NCBI GenBank assembly: GCA_021732005.1
Contig: JAKFVT010000055.1
Location: 62,001 to 126,000, forward strand
From: Mycobacterium sp.
Lineage (GTDB): Bacteria; Actinomycetota; Actinomycetes; Mycobacteriales; Mycobacteriaceae
Length of the DNA: 64,000 bases
Direction of reading: 5' to 3'
Below the pieces are notes generated by a model. It saw only the letters and a list, made by a program, of their open reading frames with translations, had not been told where the DNA came from and did not search any database. Below are positions 24,368 to 33,643 of the stretch, one piece after another. The position numbers were made by a program, and so were the translations under genes. The stretch's first letter is position 1, and every line of letters starts with the position of its first letter.

Positions 24368-24403
24368 GCGTGCAACCACTAGGAACAGATAACTGGAGGG
24401 CTC

Positions 24404-25399
24404 ATGTCGAAAGACCTGACCGACCTCGATCTCCTGCACGAGCTGGAACCGGTGGCGGAGAAGCTCATAAACCGCCACATGACGATGATGAAGGACTGGA
24501 ACCCGCACGACTACATCCCGTGGTCGGACGGCAAGAACTACTACGCCCTCGGCGGCCAGGACTGGGATCCAGAGCAGTCGAAGCTCTCCGAAATCGCGCG
24601 CACTGCGATGGTGCAGAACCTTCTGACCGAGGACAACCTGCCCGCATATCACCGCGAGATCGCGATGAACTTCTCGATGGACGGCCCCTGGGGCTACTGG
24701 GTCAATCGGTGGACCGCCGAGGAGAACCGGCACGGCATCTCGATCCGCGATTACCTGGTGGTCACCCGCAACTGCGATCCCGTCGAGCTCGAAGAGCTGC
24801 GGATGGAGCAGATGACCCGTGGCTTCTCGCCAGGCCAGAACCAGCAGGGCGATCTGTTCGCCGAGAGCCTGTTCGACTCGGTCATGTACGTCAGCTTCCA
24901 GGAACTGGCGACCCGGGTGTCGCATCGCAACACCGGCAAGGCCTGCAACGACCCCGTCGCCGAGCAGCTGCTGGCCAGGATCTCCAACGACGAGAACCTG
25001 CACATGATCTTCTACCGCGACGTCAGCGAGGCCGGCTTCGACGTGGCCCCCAACCAGGCGATGAAGTCGCTGCACCGGGTGCTGCGCAACTTCAAGATGC
25101 CCGGCTACACCGTGCCGGACTTCCGGCGCAAGGCCGTCATCATCGCCATGGGCGGCGTGTACGACCTGCGTATCCACCTCGACGATGTCGTGATGCCGGT
25201 GCTCAAGAAGTGGCGCATCTTCGAGCGCGACGACTTCACCGGCGAAGCGGCGGCAATGCGCGACGACCTGGCGAACCTGATCACGGAAATCGAAGAGGCC
25301 GCCGACAAGTTCGAAGAGTCCAAGGCTCGCAAGCTCGAGCGGGACGCGCGTCTCGCCGAGAAGCGCAGCGCCAAGGCATTGGCAGGGGCGGCAACATAG
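24404..25399 (+). CDS. desA1: Acyl-[acyl-carrier-protein] desaturase DesA1
   Basis: A 331-residue soluble di-iron desaturase of the stearoyl-ACP desaturase fold that introduces a double bond into an ACP-bound acyl chain destined for mycolic acid or oleate synthesis. The two iron-binding EENRH and DENLH motifs are present (WTAEENRHGISIRDYL and SNDENLHMIFYRDV), as are the N-terminal KDWNPHDYIPWSDGKNYY and further carboxylates in TEDNLPAYHREI. It matches my memory of M. tuberculosis DesA1 over its whole length. GGAGG precedes the ATG. The stop codon overlaps the putative first codon of dus. Confidence 0.95.
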   Translation: MSKDLTDLDLLHELEPVAEKLINRHMTMMKDWNPHDYIPWSDGKNYYALGGQDWDPEQSKLSEIARTAMVQNLLTEDNLPAYHREIAMNFSMDGPWGYWVNRWTAEENRHGISIRDYLVVTRNCDPVELEELRMEQMTRGFSPGQNQQGDLFAESLFDSVMYVSFQELATRVSHRNTGKACNDPVAEQLLARISNDENLHMIFYRDVSEAGFDVAPNQAMKSLHRVLRNFKMPGYTVPDFRRKAVIIAMGGVYDLRIHLDDVVMPVLKKWRIFERDDFTGEAAAMRDDLANLITEIEEAADKFEESKARKLERDARLAEKRSAKALAGAAT

Positions 25400-26559
25400 T
25401 AGACATCGCACCAGCGGCCACCGGGCTGCGGATCGGGCCTTTCGCCCTCCGCAGCCCGGTTGTCTTGGCGCCCATGGCCGGCGTCACCAACGTCGCGTTC
25501 CGCACCTTGTGCCGCGAACTGGAAGAGGCACGGGCCGGAACGGTGTCGGGCCTCTACGTTTGCGAGATGGTGACCGCGCGCGCACTCGTCGAACGCCACC
25601 CGGTCACCATGCACATGACGACGTTCGCTCCGCAGGAGTCGCCGCGTTCGTTGCAGCTCTACACCGTGGATCCGGCGACGACCTATGAGGCCGCCCGGAT
25701 GATCGTGACCGAGGATCTCGCCGACCACATCGACATGAACTTCGGCTGCCCGGTACCCAAGGTCACCCGACGCGGCGGCGGGGCCGCACTGCCCTACAAG
25801 CGACGCCTCTTCGGCCAGATCGTGGCCGCTGCCGTCCGCGCCACCGAAGGCACTTCGGTGCCGGTGACCGTGAAATTCCGGATCGGCATCGACGACGATC
25901 ACCGCACCCACCTCGATGCCGGCCGGATCGCCGAGCAGGAGGGCGCCGCGGCGGTCGCCCTGCATGCCCGCACCGCCGCCCAGCGGTACTCGGGGACCGC
26001 GGACTGGGACGAGATCGCCCGCCTCAAGGAGGCGGTGACGACGATTCCGGTGCTCGGCAACGGCGATATCTTCGAGGCCAACGACGCCCTGGCGATGATG
26101 GCTTCGACCGGGTGTGACGGAGTCGTCATCGGCCGCGGCTGTCTGGGCCGGCCCTGGCTGTTCGCGGAGCTCTCGGCGGCCTTCACCGGCTCGCCTACGC
26201 CGACCCCGCCGACCCTCGGCGAAGTCACCGACATCATCCGCCGCCACGGCGAGCTGCTGGCCGACCACTTCGGTGAAGACAAAGGCATGCGCGACATCCG
26301 CAAGCACGTGGCCTGGTATCTGCACGGCTTCCCTGCGGGTGCCGACATCCGGCGGGCGTTGGCCCTGGTCAAGACCCTGACCGAGCTGGACAGTCTGCTG
26401 GACCGCCTCGACCGCGACATCCCGTTTCCAGACGCCGCAACCGGGCCGCGGGGCCGTCAGGGATCGGCGGCGTCGGTCACCCTGCCGGAGGGCTGGCTCG
26501 ACGACCCCGACGACTGCACGGTGCCTGCGGGAGCCGACATGATGAACTCCGGAGGCTGA
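25396..26559 (+). CDS. dus: tRNA-dihydrouridine synthase, apparent ATA start
   Basis: A 387-residue FMN enzyme that reduces uridines in the tRNA D-loop. It has the N-terminal LAPMAGVTNVAFR, the FGCPVPKV motif with the catalytic cysteine, HARTAAQRYSG, and the FMN-binding GNGDIF and GVVIGRGCLGRPW. No ATG, GTG or TTG lies in frame between the end of desA1 and the conserved core. The codon in the expected place is ATA at 25396, overlapping the desA1 TAG as ATAG, where relatives usually show ATGA-type coupling. CTG at 25426 is the alternative. I annotate ATA with reduced certainty about the first residues. Confidence 0.88.
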   Translation: MVDIAPAATGLRIGPFALRSPVVLAPMAGVTNVAFRTLCRELEEARAGTVSGLYVCEMVTARALVERHPVTMHMTTFAPQESPRSLQLYTVDPATTYEAARMIVTEDLADHIDMNFGCPVPKVTRRGGGAALPYKRRLFGQIVAAAVRATEGTSVPVTVKFRIGIDDDHRTHLDAGRIAEQEGAAAVALHARTAAQRYSGTADWDEIARLKEAVTTIPVLGNGDIFEANDALAMMASTGCDGVVIGRGCLGRPWLFAELSAAFTGSPTPTPPTLGEVTDIIRRHGELLADHFGEDKGMRDIRKHVAWYLHGFPAGADIRRALALVKTLTELDSLLDRLDRDIPFPDAATGPRGRQGSAASVTLPEGWLDDPDDCTVPAGADMMNSGG

Positions 26560-26793
26560 ACCGAGACGGTCCCGACACCGGTGCGAGCTAGCGGTTCGGC
26601 GGCTTGTCTCAGTACGATGGTGATCTTGTCTTGTCGTGGGCCGCTGGAGTGGCGGACAGCCACCGACTGCTGCTACAAGACATAGGACAGTTGAGACGGC
26701 CGCGCATCGATGCCGGCCAAGGTGTCGGTACAACCGGACCATCATTTGCACGCGCGTCGATGCGCACGACCTAGAGTCGGAGGCGACTGGAAC
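26560..26793 (+). other. Upstream region of the LCP gene
   Basis: A 234-bp non-coding stretch. It ends with GGAGG ten bases before the ATG at 26794 and has a TAGAGT box at 26772-26777. I see no hairpin followed by a T run, so dus and the LCP gene may be partly co-transcribed. Confidence 0.4.
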
Positions 26794-28782
26794 ATGAGTG
26801 ACGGCGGCAACGCCACTCCTGGCCAGCACCGCACCCCCGACGAGGGCGAGCGGGTGACCAGGACGCCCCGAGCCGCGGTCGGCGCCGCGCCCTGGGAGCG
26901 GGTGACAGCGCCCGCTCCCCCGAGCGGCAACCACACCGAAGGCGTCACCGTCGCCGACCTGATCGCGAAGGTGTCCGGCTCCCGGCCCGCTATCGAGCCG
27001 ACCCGGCACCGGGCCGAGGACGACGAGCACGACGACGACGCCACAGATCTCCCCGACCTGACCGACCTCACTGAACCCATCCCCGTCGTCGCCGCCGCCT
27101 ACGCCGACGAAGTGCCCGACCTCGAGGCGATCCGACGCGCGCGCGGTCCGCTGGCCGCTGACCCCGACCCGGCGCCGTCGAGCACCACCAAGAACAAGGC
27201 CAAGTCGCGTCGCAAGCCCGTGCTGCTGGCCGGACGATCCGCAGCGGCGTTGTTCGCGGTGTCTGCACTGGTGCTGACCGGCGGCGCCTGGCAGTGGCAG
27301 TCCACCAAGAACGATCTGCTGCGCAATGTCGCGGCGCTGGACACCAATTCGCGCGACATCATCGATCCGAACGCGCAGTTCGGTGACGAGAACTTCCTGA
27401 TCGTCGGCGTCGACAGCCGTACCGGCGCCAACGGCGAGATCGGTGCCGGCACCACGGAGGACGCCGGCGGCGCCCGGTCCGACACTGTGATGCTCGTGAA
27501 CGTCCCCGCCGACCGCAAGCGCGTCGTCGTGGTGTCGTTCCCTCGCGACCTCGCCATCACTCCCGCTTATTGCCAGGCGTGGGACCCCGACACCGGCAAG
27601 TACGGCCCGGTCGCCGACAAGGCCACCGGCGAGATGAGTGACGACTACCGCTACACCGAGACGAAGCTGAACTCCGCATACGCCTATGGCGGGCCGAAAT
27701 GCCTGGTCAAGGTCATCCAGAAGATGTCGGGCTTGTCGATCAACCGGTTCATGGCCGTCGACTTCGCGGGCTTCTCCAAGATGGTCGACGCGGTCGGCGG
27801 CGTCGAGGTCTGCAGCACCACCCCGCTGAAGGACTACGAGCTGGGCACCGTGCTGGAGAACGCGGGCCGCCAGATGCTCGACGGGCACACCGCGCTGAAC
27901 TACGTCCGCGCCCGCCAGGTGACCACCGAGCTCAACGGCGACTACGGCCGGATCAAACGCCAGCAGCTGTTCCTGTCCTCACTGCTGCGCTCGATCATCT
28001 CCAAGGACACCCTGTTCAGCCTCACCAAGCTGAACAACGTGGTCAACGAGTTCGTCGACGACACCTACGTGGACAACGTCCGGACCAAGGACCTGGTCGA
28101 CCTCGGCCAGTCGCTGCAGGGCGTCAACGCGGGCCGGATCACGTTCGTCACCGTGCCCACCACCGGCATCACCGACGCCGACGGCAACGAACCGCCGCGC
28201 ACCCAGGACATCCGCGCGTTGTTCGACGCGATCATCAACGATGATCCGCTACCCGGCGAGAACGACACCAACGCGACGATGAGCCCGATGACGGCGTCGC
28301 AGAACGCCATTCAGGCGGCCAAACCCAGCCAGGTCGAGCAACCGGGCCAGTCGACGCAGACCGAATTGGTCAACGCGGTGACCACCGACCCGCAGGACAT
28401 CACGGTGCAGGTGTCGAACTCCACCGGACAGGACGGACTGGGCTCTACCGCCGCCACCGCGCTGAAGCAACACGGCTTCCACGTGCTGGCTCCCGACGAC
28501 TACACCGGCACCGTCACCGCGACCACGGTGATGTTCTCGGCAGGCAACGAGCAAGCCGCCGCCACCGTCGCCGCGGCGTTCCCGGCCGCGCAGATGGAGC
28601 GCATGGACGGCCTGGGCGAGACCGTCCAGGTGGTGCTCGGCCCCGACTTCAGCAGTGTGGCCGCCCCACCGCCGAGCGGATCGGCGGTCAGCGTGCACGT
28701 CAGCCACAACTCCAAGAGCACCCCCACCGAGCTGCCCGAGGACCTCACGGTCACCAACGCCGCGGACGTCACCTGCGAATAA
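26794..28782 (+). CDS. LytR-CpsA-Psr (LCP) family protein
   Basis: A 662-residue membrane-anchored protein. About 140 cytoplasmic residues, rich in Asp and Pro, precede one transmembrane helix (SAAALFAVSALVLTGGAWQW). The extracellular LCP domain follows (NFLIVGVDSRTG, ARSDTVMLVNVP, VVSFPRDLAITP, LNYVRARQ), then a C-terminal LytR_C domain (VQVSNSTGQDGLG to VQVVLGPDF). LCP enzymes transfer a polyprenyl-linked glycan to peptidoglycan; in mycobacteria this is arabinogalactan ligation. The conserved arginines and aspartates of the phosphate site are visible. ATG 26794 is chosen over upstream frames because GGAGG precedes it. Confidence 0.9.
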   Translation: MSDGGNATPGQHRTPDEGERVTRTPRAAVGAAPWERVTAPAPPSGNHTEGVTVADLIAKVSGSRPAIEPTRHRAEDDEHDDDATDLPDLTDLTEPIPVVAAAYADEVPDLEAIRRARGPLAADPDPAPSSTTKNKAKSRRKPVLLAGRSAAALFAVSALVLTGGAWQWQSTKNDLLRNVAALDTNSRDIIDPNAQFGDENFLIVGVDSRTGANGEIGAGTTEDAGGARSDTVMLVNVPADRKRVVVVSFPRDLAITPAYCQAWDPDTGKYGPVADKATGEMSDDYRYTETKLNSAYAYGGPKCLVKVIQKMSGLSINRFMAVDFAGFSKMVDAVGGVEVCSTTPLKDYELGTVLENAGRQMLDGHTALNYVRARQVTTELNGDYGRIKRQQLFLSSLLRSIISKDTLFSLTKLNNVVNEFVDDTYVDNVRTKDLVDLGQSLQGVNAGRITFVTVPTTGITDADGNEPPRTQDIRALFDAIINDDPLPGENDTNATMSPMTASQNAIQAAKPSQVEQPGQSTQTELVNAVTTDPQDITVQVSNSTGQDGLGSTAATALKQHGFHVLAPDDYTGTVTATTVMFSAGNEQAAATVAAAFPAAQMERMDGLGETVQVVLGPDFSSVAAPPPSGSAVSVHVSHNSKSTPTELPEDLTVTNAADVTCE

Positions 28783-28809
28783 GCGGGATCAACCGCGACG
28801 GCCGTTTGC

Positions 28810-28831
28810 GTTCATTCACCGTTCGTTCACT
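28810..28831 (+). promoter_or_regulatory. Pho-type direct repeats upstream of phoU
   Basis: Two adjacent 11-bp units, GTTCATTCACC and GTTCGTTCACT, repeat the TTCA element at the helical spacing recognised by PhoB/RegX3-type regulators. CATACT at 28841-28846 follows at a suitable distance to be the -10 box. Phosphate-starvation control through SenX3-RegX3 is inferred from this and from the similar site before pstS. Confidence 0.65.
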
Positions 28832-28877
28832 CCACCTCGGCATACTGGGTGCACTGGCAGAAAGTAGGGTGGACGCC

Positions 28878-29543
28878 ATGCGCACCGCATACCACGAGCA
28901 GCTTGATGCTCTGACCGACCAGCTGGCCGAGATGTGCCGGATGGCCGGACTCGCGATGGAACGAGCCACCCAGTCGCTGCTTCAGGCCGACCTGGTGCTG
29001 GCCGAACAGGTCATCACCGACCACGAGCAGATCTCGGCGGCCAGTGCGCGCGCCGAGGAGGCCGCCTTTGTGCTGCTGGCGTTGCAGGCGCCGGTCGCCG
29101 GTGATCTGCGGGCGATCGTCAGCTCCATTCAGATCGTCGCCGACGTCGACCGGATGGGAGCGCTGGCGCTGCACGTCGCCAAGATCGCCCGTCGCCGGCA
29201 TCCGCAGCACACGCTGCCCGAGGAAGTCAACGGTTACTTCGCCGAAATGGGCCGTGTCGCAGTCGATTTGGGTAACAGTGCGCGCGAGGTACTGCTTTCC
29301 CGGGATCCGGAGAAGGCACGTCGCATCCGCGAGGAAGACGACGCGATGGACGACCTGCACCGGCATCTGTTCACCGTGCTGATGGATCGCGAGTGGAAAC
29401 ACGGCGTGGCCGCCGCGGTCGACGTAACGCTGCTGGGCCGCTTCTACGAGCGCTTCGCCGACCATGCCGTCGAGATCTCCCGCCGCGTGATCTTCCAGGT
29501 CACCGGCCGGCTGCCCGAAGAAGAGGAAATCGCGGCGACCTGA
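28878..29543 (+). CDS. phoU: Phosphate signalling protein PhoU (PhoY2-like)
   Basis: A 221-residue all-helical protein made of two PhoU repeats. The metal-binding E/DxxxD motifs are visible (VADVDRMGALALHVAKIA in repeat 1, FYERFADHAVEISRRVIF in repeat 2). PhoU mediates between the Pst transporter and the SenX3-type sensor kinase, holding the phosphate regulon off when phosphate is plentiful. It is convergent with pstB at the end of the pst operon, separated by a bidirectional terminator. Mycobacteria usually have two copies; this genomic position corresponds to phoY2. Confidence 0.93.
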   Translation: MRTAYHEQLDALTDQLAEMCRMAGLAMERATQSLLQADLVLAEQVITDHEQISAASARAEEAAFVLLALQAPVAGDLRAIVSSIQIVADVDRMGALALHVAKIARRRHPQHTLPEEVNGYFAEMGRVAVDLGNSAREVLLSRDPEKARRIREEDDAMDDLHRHLFTVLMDREWKHGVAAAVDVTLLGRFYERFADHAVEISRRVIFQVTGRLPEEEEIAAT

Positions 29544-29563
29544 GCCTCGACCCGACATACAAG

Positions 29564-29599
29564 AAATCCGGTATCGCCTTTGGGCGATACCGGATTTTT
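29564..29599. terminator. Bidirectional rho-independent terminator between phoU and pstB
   Basis: A perfect 15-bp stem, AAATCCGGTATCGCC and its complement, with a TTTG loop at 29579-29582. The arms end in AAA/TTT, so a T run follows the stem in both directions. This is unusually canonical for a mycobacterium and serves two convergent operons. Confidence 0.9.
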
Positions 29600-29614
29600 G
29601 TTGGGTGCGTGAGC

Positions 29615-30391
29615 CTACCCGAATCGGCCGGAGATGTAGTCCTCGGTGGCCTTCTGGCGCGGGTTGGAGAAGATCTTCTCAGTGTCGTCGATCTCGACCA
29701 GGCGGCCCGGCTTACCGGTGGCCTCCAGGTTGAAGAACGCGGTCTGGTCGCTGACCCGCGCGGCCTGCTGCATGTTGTGCGTGACGATCACGATCGTGAA
29801 CTCCTGCTTGAGTTCACCGATCAGGTCCTCGATGGCCAGCGTGGAGATCGGGTCCAGCGCCGAGCACGGCTCGTCCATCAGCAGCACGTCGGGCTGGACG
29901 GCGATGGCGCGGGCGATGCACAGCCGCTGCTGCTGACCGCCGGACAGCCCGCCGCCGGGCTTTTCCAGCCGGTCCTTGACCTCGTTCCACAGGTTGGCGC
30001 CCTTGAGGGAACGCTCGGCGGTCTCGTCGAGCACCTTTTTGTTGCGGACGCCTTGCAGCTTCAGGCCGGCCACCACGTTGTCGCGAATCGACATGGTGGG
30101 GAACGGGTTCGGCCGCTGGAAGACCATGCCGATGGTCTTGCGAACGCCGACCGGGTCGACCCCGGATCCGTAGATGTTCTCGCCGTCGAGCAGCACCGAA
30201 CCCTCGACCCGAGCACCCGGGATCACCTCGTGCATGCGGTTGAGCGTGCGGAGCACCGTGGACTTGCCGCAACCCGACGGGCCGATGAACGCGGTCACGT
30301 TGCGCGGCGGCACCGCCAGCGAAACGTCGGCGACAGCGTGGAATGCGCCGTAATAGATGTTGACGTCTTTGAGATCAAGCCGCTTGGCCAT
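29615..30391 (-). CDS. pstB: Phosphate ABC transporter ATP-binding protein PstB
   Basis: A 258-residue ABC ATPase. Walker A is GPSGCGKSTVLRTLNRMH, the Q-loop lies in GMVFQRPNPFPTMSI, the signature is LSGGQQQRLCIARA and Walker B is VLLMDEPCSALDP, followed by the H-loop VTHNMQQA. It powers high-affinity phosphate uptake with PstA/PstC. It is the last gene of pstSCAB, with only 9 bp to pstA. The position next to phoU corresponds to phoT of M. tuberculosis. Confidence 0.96.
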   Translation of the reverse strand: MAKRLDLKDVNIYYGAFHAVADVSLAVPPRNVTAFIGPSGCGKSTVLRTLNRMHEVIPGARVEGSVLLDGENIYGSGVDPVGVRKTIGMVFQRPNPFPTMSIRDNVVAGLKLQGVRNKKVLDETAERSLKGANLWNEVKDRLEKPGGGLSGGQQQRLCIARAIAVQPDVLLMDEPCSALDPISTLAIEDLIGELKQEFTIVIVTHNMQQAARVSDQTAFFNLEATGKPGRLVEIDDTEKIFSNPRQKATEDYISGRFG

Positions 30392-30400
30392 CGAAGGCTC

Positions 30401-31315
30401 CTAAACCTTTTTCGGGGCAAAGAATTTGGCGATGAAGCGCGCACCGACGTTGAGGATCGCGATCAGCACGATCAGCGTCAGCGCTGCGCCCCACAGCCGG
30501 TCGGAGGGAACGGGATTGGCACCCGCACCGGCCGATGTCTGGTCGTACATCATGCCAGGCAGCGAGCCCATGAATCCGTTGAACATGTCGAAGTTCATCG
30601 CCTGCGAGTAGCCGACCAGGATCAGCAGCGGCGCCGTCTCGCCCATGACGCGGGCCAGCGCCAGCATGACACCGGTGACGATGCCCGACAGCGCGGTCGG
30701 AATGACAATGCGCGCAATGGTTTTCCATTTCGGCACGCCGAGCGCATAACTGGCCTCGCGCAGGTCCATCGGAACGATCCGCAGCATCTCCTCGGTGGAG
30801 CGCACGATCACCGGGATCATCAACAACACCAGGGCCAGTGACACCGCGAACCCGGAACGCTGAAAACCCAACGTGGCCACCCACAATGCGTAGATGAACA
30901 GCGCGGCGACGATCGACGGCACACCGGTGAGAATGTCCACCATGAACGTGGTGAGCTTGCCCAGCCGGGTCCCGCCGCCGTACTCCACCAGATAGATGCC
31001 GACGAATACGCCGACCGGAATAGAGATCACCGCGCAGAACAAGCCCTGCAGCAGGGTTCCCACCAATGCGTGGTAGACGCCACCGCCGGGCATGAACGCG
31101 GTCATACCGGACTGCGAATGCGTCCACCAGCCGCTGTCGAGGACGATCTTCAAGCCCTTGCTGATCACCGAGTACAGCACCCAGATCAGCGGCACCACAG
31201 CCACGAACACCGACAGCGTCACCAGAACGGTGGCGGTGTTGTTGGTCAGCTTGCGCCGCAGGCTGACCGCCTGGAAGGTTGGCGCCTTGACCGGCTTGTC
31301 GAGGGTCGAGGTCAT
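30401..31315 (-). CDS. pstA: Phosphate ABC transporter permease PstA
   Basis: A 304-residue inner-membrane permease with about six transmembrane helices. The ATPase-contacting EAA-type loop reads LREASYALGVPKWKTIARIV, and the N-terminal region AVVPLIWVLYSVISKG is the first helix. It forms the phosphate channel together with PstC. The ATG overlaps the pstC stop as ATGA, giving coupled translation. Confidence 0.95.
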   Translation of the reverse strand: MTSTLDKPVKAPTFQAVSLRRKLTNNTATVLVTLSVFVAVVPLIWVLYSVISKGLKIVLDSGWWTHSQSGMTAFMPGGGVYHALVGTLLQGLFCAVISIPVGVFVGIYLVEYGGGTRLGKLTTFMVDILTGVPSIVAALFIYALWVATLGFQRSGFAVSLALVLLMIPVIVRSTEEMLRIVPMDLREASYALGVPKWKTIARIVIPTALSGIVTGVMLALARVMGETAPLLILVGYSQAMNFDMFNGFMGSLPGMMYDQTSAGAGANPVPSDRLWGAALTLIVLIAILNVGARFIAKFFAPKKV

Positions 31316-32385
31316 CGGGCACCCCTTCCGGCCACCGCGGCGCGGGCCGCCGAGTTGACCACGAACGTCAGGATGAACAGCACCAGGCCGGCGGCGATGT
31401 AGGCCCCCGCCTTGTACTGGTCATTGAATTCCGAAGCGGCCGAGGCGATCTTGCTGGCGAAGGTGTAGCCGGCGTCGAACAGCGACCAACCGAACGCCTT
31501 CTGCGTGCCGCGCAGGATGATCAACAGCGCGATCGTCTCACCCAGGGCGCGACCCAGGCCGAGCATCGCGCCGCTGATGTAGCCGGACAGACCGAACGGC
31601 AACACCGTGGTCCTGACCACTTCCCAGCGGGTCGCGCCGAGCGCCAGCGCGGCCTCGATCTGTCCCCGCGGGGTCTGCACAAACACCTCGCGGCTGACTG
31701 CGGTGATGATCGGCAGGATCATCACCGCAAGCACGATCCCGGCGGTGAAAATGGTGCCGCCGCCTGCCACCGACGCGTTGCCGGTGTCGAACAAGAACAG
31801 CCAGCTCAGGTTGCCGTTGAGCCACATCGCGAGCGGCTTGATCACGGGCGCCAGCACATACAGGCCCCAGACGCCGTAGATGATCGACGGCACGGCGGCC
31901 AGCAGATCCACCATGTAGCCCAGCGGCCCGGACACCCGACGCGGGGCGTACTGCGTCAGGAAGATCGCGATACCGAGCGCGACGGGCATCGCCAGGACCA
32001 GGGCGAACAGCGAGACGAACACCGTCACCTGCAGCAGGTCCAGGATGCCGAACTTCATGTGGGCGGTGTCGGTGGTGAGCCAGTTGCCGCCGTAGGTGAA
32101 GAAGTTGGCGTCGTTTCGGCCCAGCGCCGGTACCGCACGCCAGACGAGGAACAGGCCGATCGCGGCGATCAGCGCGATGACGAGAACGCCGGAACCTTCG
32201 GACAACCCGCGGAAGATCCGGTCGCCGAGGCGCACCTTGGCTGTTCCGGACGGGTTCGTCGGGATCGAGGGCTTCTCGGGAAAGGGCTCAGCCACGACCT
32301 CGCCGGCTCCAGCCTCAGCTGGATTAGGCCCGGGCATGTCTTGGGTCACATCCACCCCATCGCTCACTGATCTCTCCATCGTCAC
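31312..32385 (-). CDS. pstC: Phosphate ABC transporter permease PstC
   Basis: A 357-residue permease with a 65-residue hydrophilic N terminus and six predicted helices (GVLVIALIAAIGLFLVWRAV first). The EAA loop is IEAALALGATRWEVVRTTVL. With PstA it forms the membrane channel. The GTG at 32385 is used; ATG 32379 two codons later is equally possible. It lies 27 bp after pstS in the same operon. Confidence 0.93.
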   Translation of the reverse strand: MTMERSVSDGVDVTQDMPGPNPAEAGAGEVVAEPFPEKPSIPTNPSGTAKVRLGDRIFRGLSEGSGVLVIALIAAIGLFLVWRAVPALGRNDANFFTYGGNWLTTDTAHMKFGILDLLQVTVFVSLFALVLAMPVALGIAIFLTQYAPRRVSGPLGYMVDLLAAVPSIIYGVWGLYVLAPVIKPLAMWLNGNLSWLFLFDTGNASVAGGGTIFTAGIVLAVMILPIITAVSREVFVQTPRGQIEAALALGATRWEVVRTTVLPFGLSGYISGAMLGLGRALGETIALLIILRGTQKAFGWSLFDAGYTFASKIASAASEFNDQYKAGAYIAAGLVLFILTFVVNSAARAAVAGRGAR

Positions 32386-32412
32386 CGCAATCGACCTGCC
32401 TCGCCAGCGCTC

Positions 32413-33543
32413 TTACTGAATTGCTTTGACGGCGGTCAGCAACCGCTGCTTGAAGGCGTCCGGCAGCGGGACGTACCCGGCGGCCGGCAGACCGGCCTGG
32501 CCGTCATTGGCCGACACGGTCAGGAACGACTTCACCGCCGCCGACGTGTCGGCGTCGTAGCCCTTCGAGCAGACGATCTCGTAGGTCGCCAGCATCAGCG
32601 GGTAGGCGCCCGCGGCCTTGGTGGCGTACAGCGAGTTCAGATCCAGCTTCAGGTCGTTGCCGTCGGCCGCGAACTTCGCGGCGTCGATGCCGGCCTTGGC
32701 GGAATCATCGGTCAACGCCACCGGCCCACTGCCGGTGTCGATCTGGGCCATGCTCAGCTTGGCCTGGTCGGCGAAGCCCTTCTCGACGTATCCGATCGCG
32801 CCCGGGGTGGCCTGCACGGCCTGCACCACGCCGGCCGTCTTCTGCGCACCCTCACCGGCGCCGCCCTGGAACTCCTTGCCGGCACCCTTGGTCCAAGTCT
32901 GCGGAGCAGCGGCGGTCAGGTACTTCTGGAAGTTGTCGGTGGTGCCCGAGGAGTCCGAGCGGTAGATCGGCGTGATCTTCTGATCCGGCAGCGACACCCC
33001 GCTGTTCAGCGCAGCGATCGCCGGATCGTTCCAATTGGTGATCGCACCGGTGAAGATCTTGGCCAGCACATCGGCGTTGACGACGAGCTTGTCGACACCC
33101 GGGAGGTTGTAGCCCATGGCGACGGGCCCGAAGACCATCGGCAGATTCCAGGCCGGGTTGCCACCGCACCGCTTGGCGGCCGGGTCGACCTGGTCCTTGG
33201 CCAACGGCGAGTCAGAGCCCGCGAAGTCGACCTGGCCGGCGACGAACTGGGTGACACCCGCGCCGGAACCGGTCGGGTTGTAAGAGAGGTTCTTGCCCGG
33301 ACACTTCTGGCCCCACACCTGGTTGAACACCGCAACGGCGTTCTGCTGTGCGGTCGAGCCCTCGGCGGTCACGGCGTTCTTGCCACCGCAGTCGGCCGAA
33401 GCGCTGGACGAACCGGACGCCGCGTTGGTCGAGGACGACGTTCCGGCGTTGTTGTCGCTTCCGCAGGCGGTGAGCGTCAGGCCGGTGATGGCCGTTGCTG
33501 ACGCAGTCACGAAGAACGCCTTGCCAAACCTGTTCAGATTCAC
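32413..33543 (-). CDS. pstS: Phosphate-binding lipoprotein PstS, GTG start
   Basis: A 376-residue extracytoplasmic substrate-binding lipoprotein. The signal peptide ends in a lipobox (TGLTLTACGS), so Cys27 would be acylated and anchor the protein. Phosphate-binding motifs include TAEGSTAQQNAV, FAGSDSPLAKDQ and IYRSDSSGTTDNFQKYL. It is the first gene of pstSCAB, with TTCA repeats about 100 bp upstream indicating phosphate-starvation induction. The first codon is GTG, with GGAGAAAG upstream. Confidence 0.95.
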   Translation of the reverse strand: MNLNRFGKAFFVTASATAITGLTLTACGSDNNAGTSSSTNAASGSSSASADCGGKNAVTAEGSTAQQNAVAVFNQVWGQKCPGKNLSYNPTGSGAGVTQFVAGQVDFAGSDSPLAKDQVDPAAKRCGGNPAWNLPMVFGPVAMGYNLPGVDKLVVNADVLAKIFTGAITNWNDPAIAALNSGVSLPDQKITPIYRSDSSGTTDNFQKYLTAAAPQTWTKGAGKEFQGGAGEGAQKTAGVVQAVQATPGAIGYVEKGFADQAKLSMAQIDTGSGPVALTDDSAKAGIDAAKFAADGNDLKLDLNSLYATKAAGAYPLMLATYEIVCSKGYDADTSAAVKSFLTVSANDGQAGLPAAGYVPLPDAFKQRLLTAVKAIQ

Positions 33544-33643
33544 CTATCCCACTTTCTCCAGTGTTGCCCTGTTCGCCCCGGTAGGAGCACATGCACCACC
33601 CGGGAAGTTAGGCGTTGGTAATGGACGGAACCCACCCGGAATA

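Noticed and set aside
24127..25395. A long upstream extension of the dus frame through desA1
   Set aside because: The extension is an out-of-frame reading of desA1 and is not conserved in the Dus family.
25105..27888. A 927-codon open frame on the - strand across desA1, dus and the LCP gene
   Set aside because: It is antisense to three well-recognised genes and has low-complexity His/Arg/Gly-rich translation typical of shadow frames in high-GC DNA.
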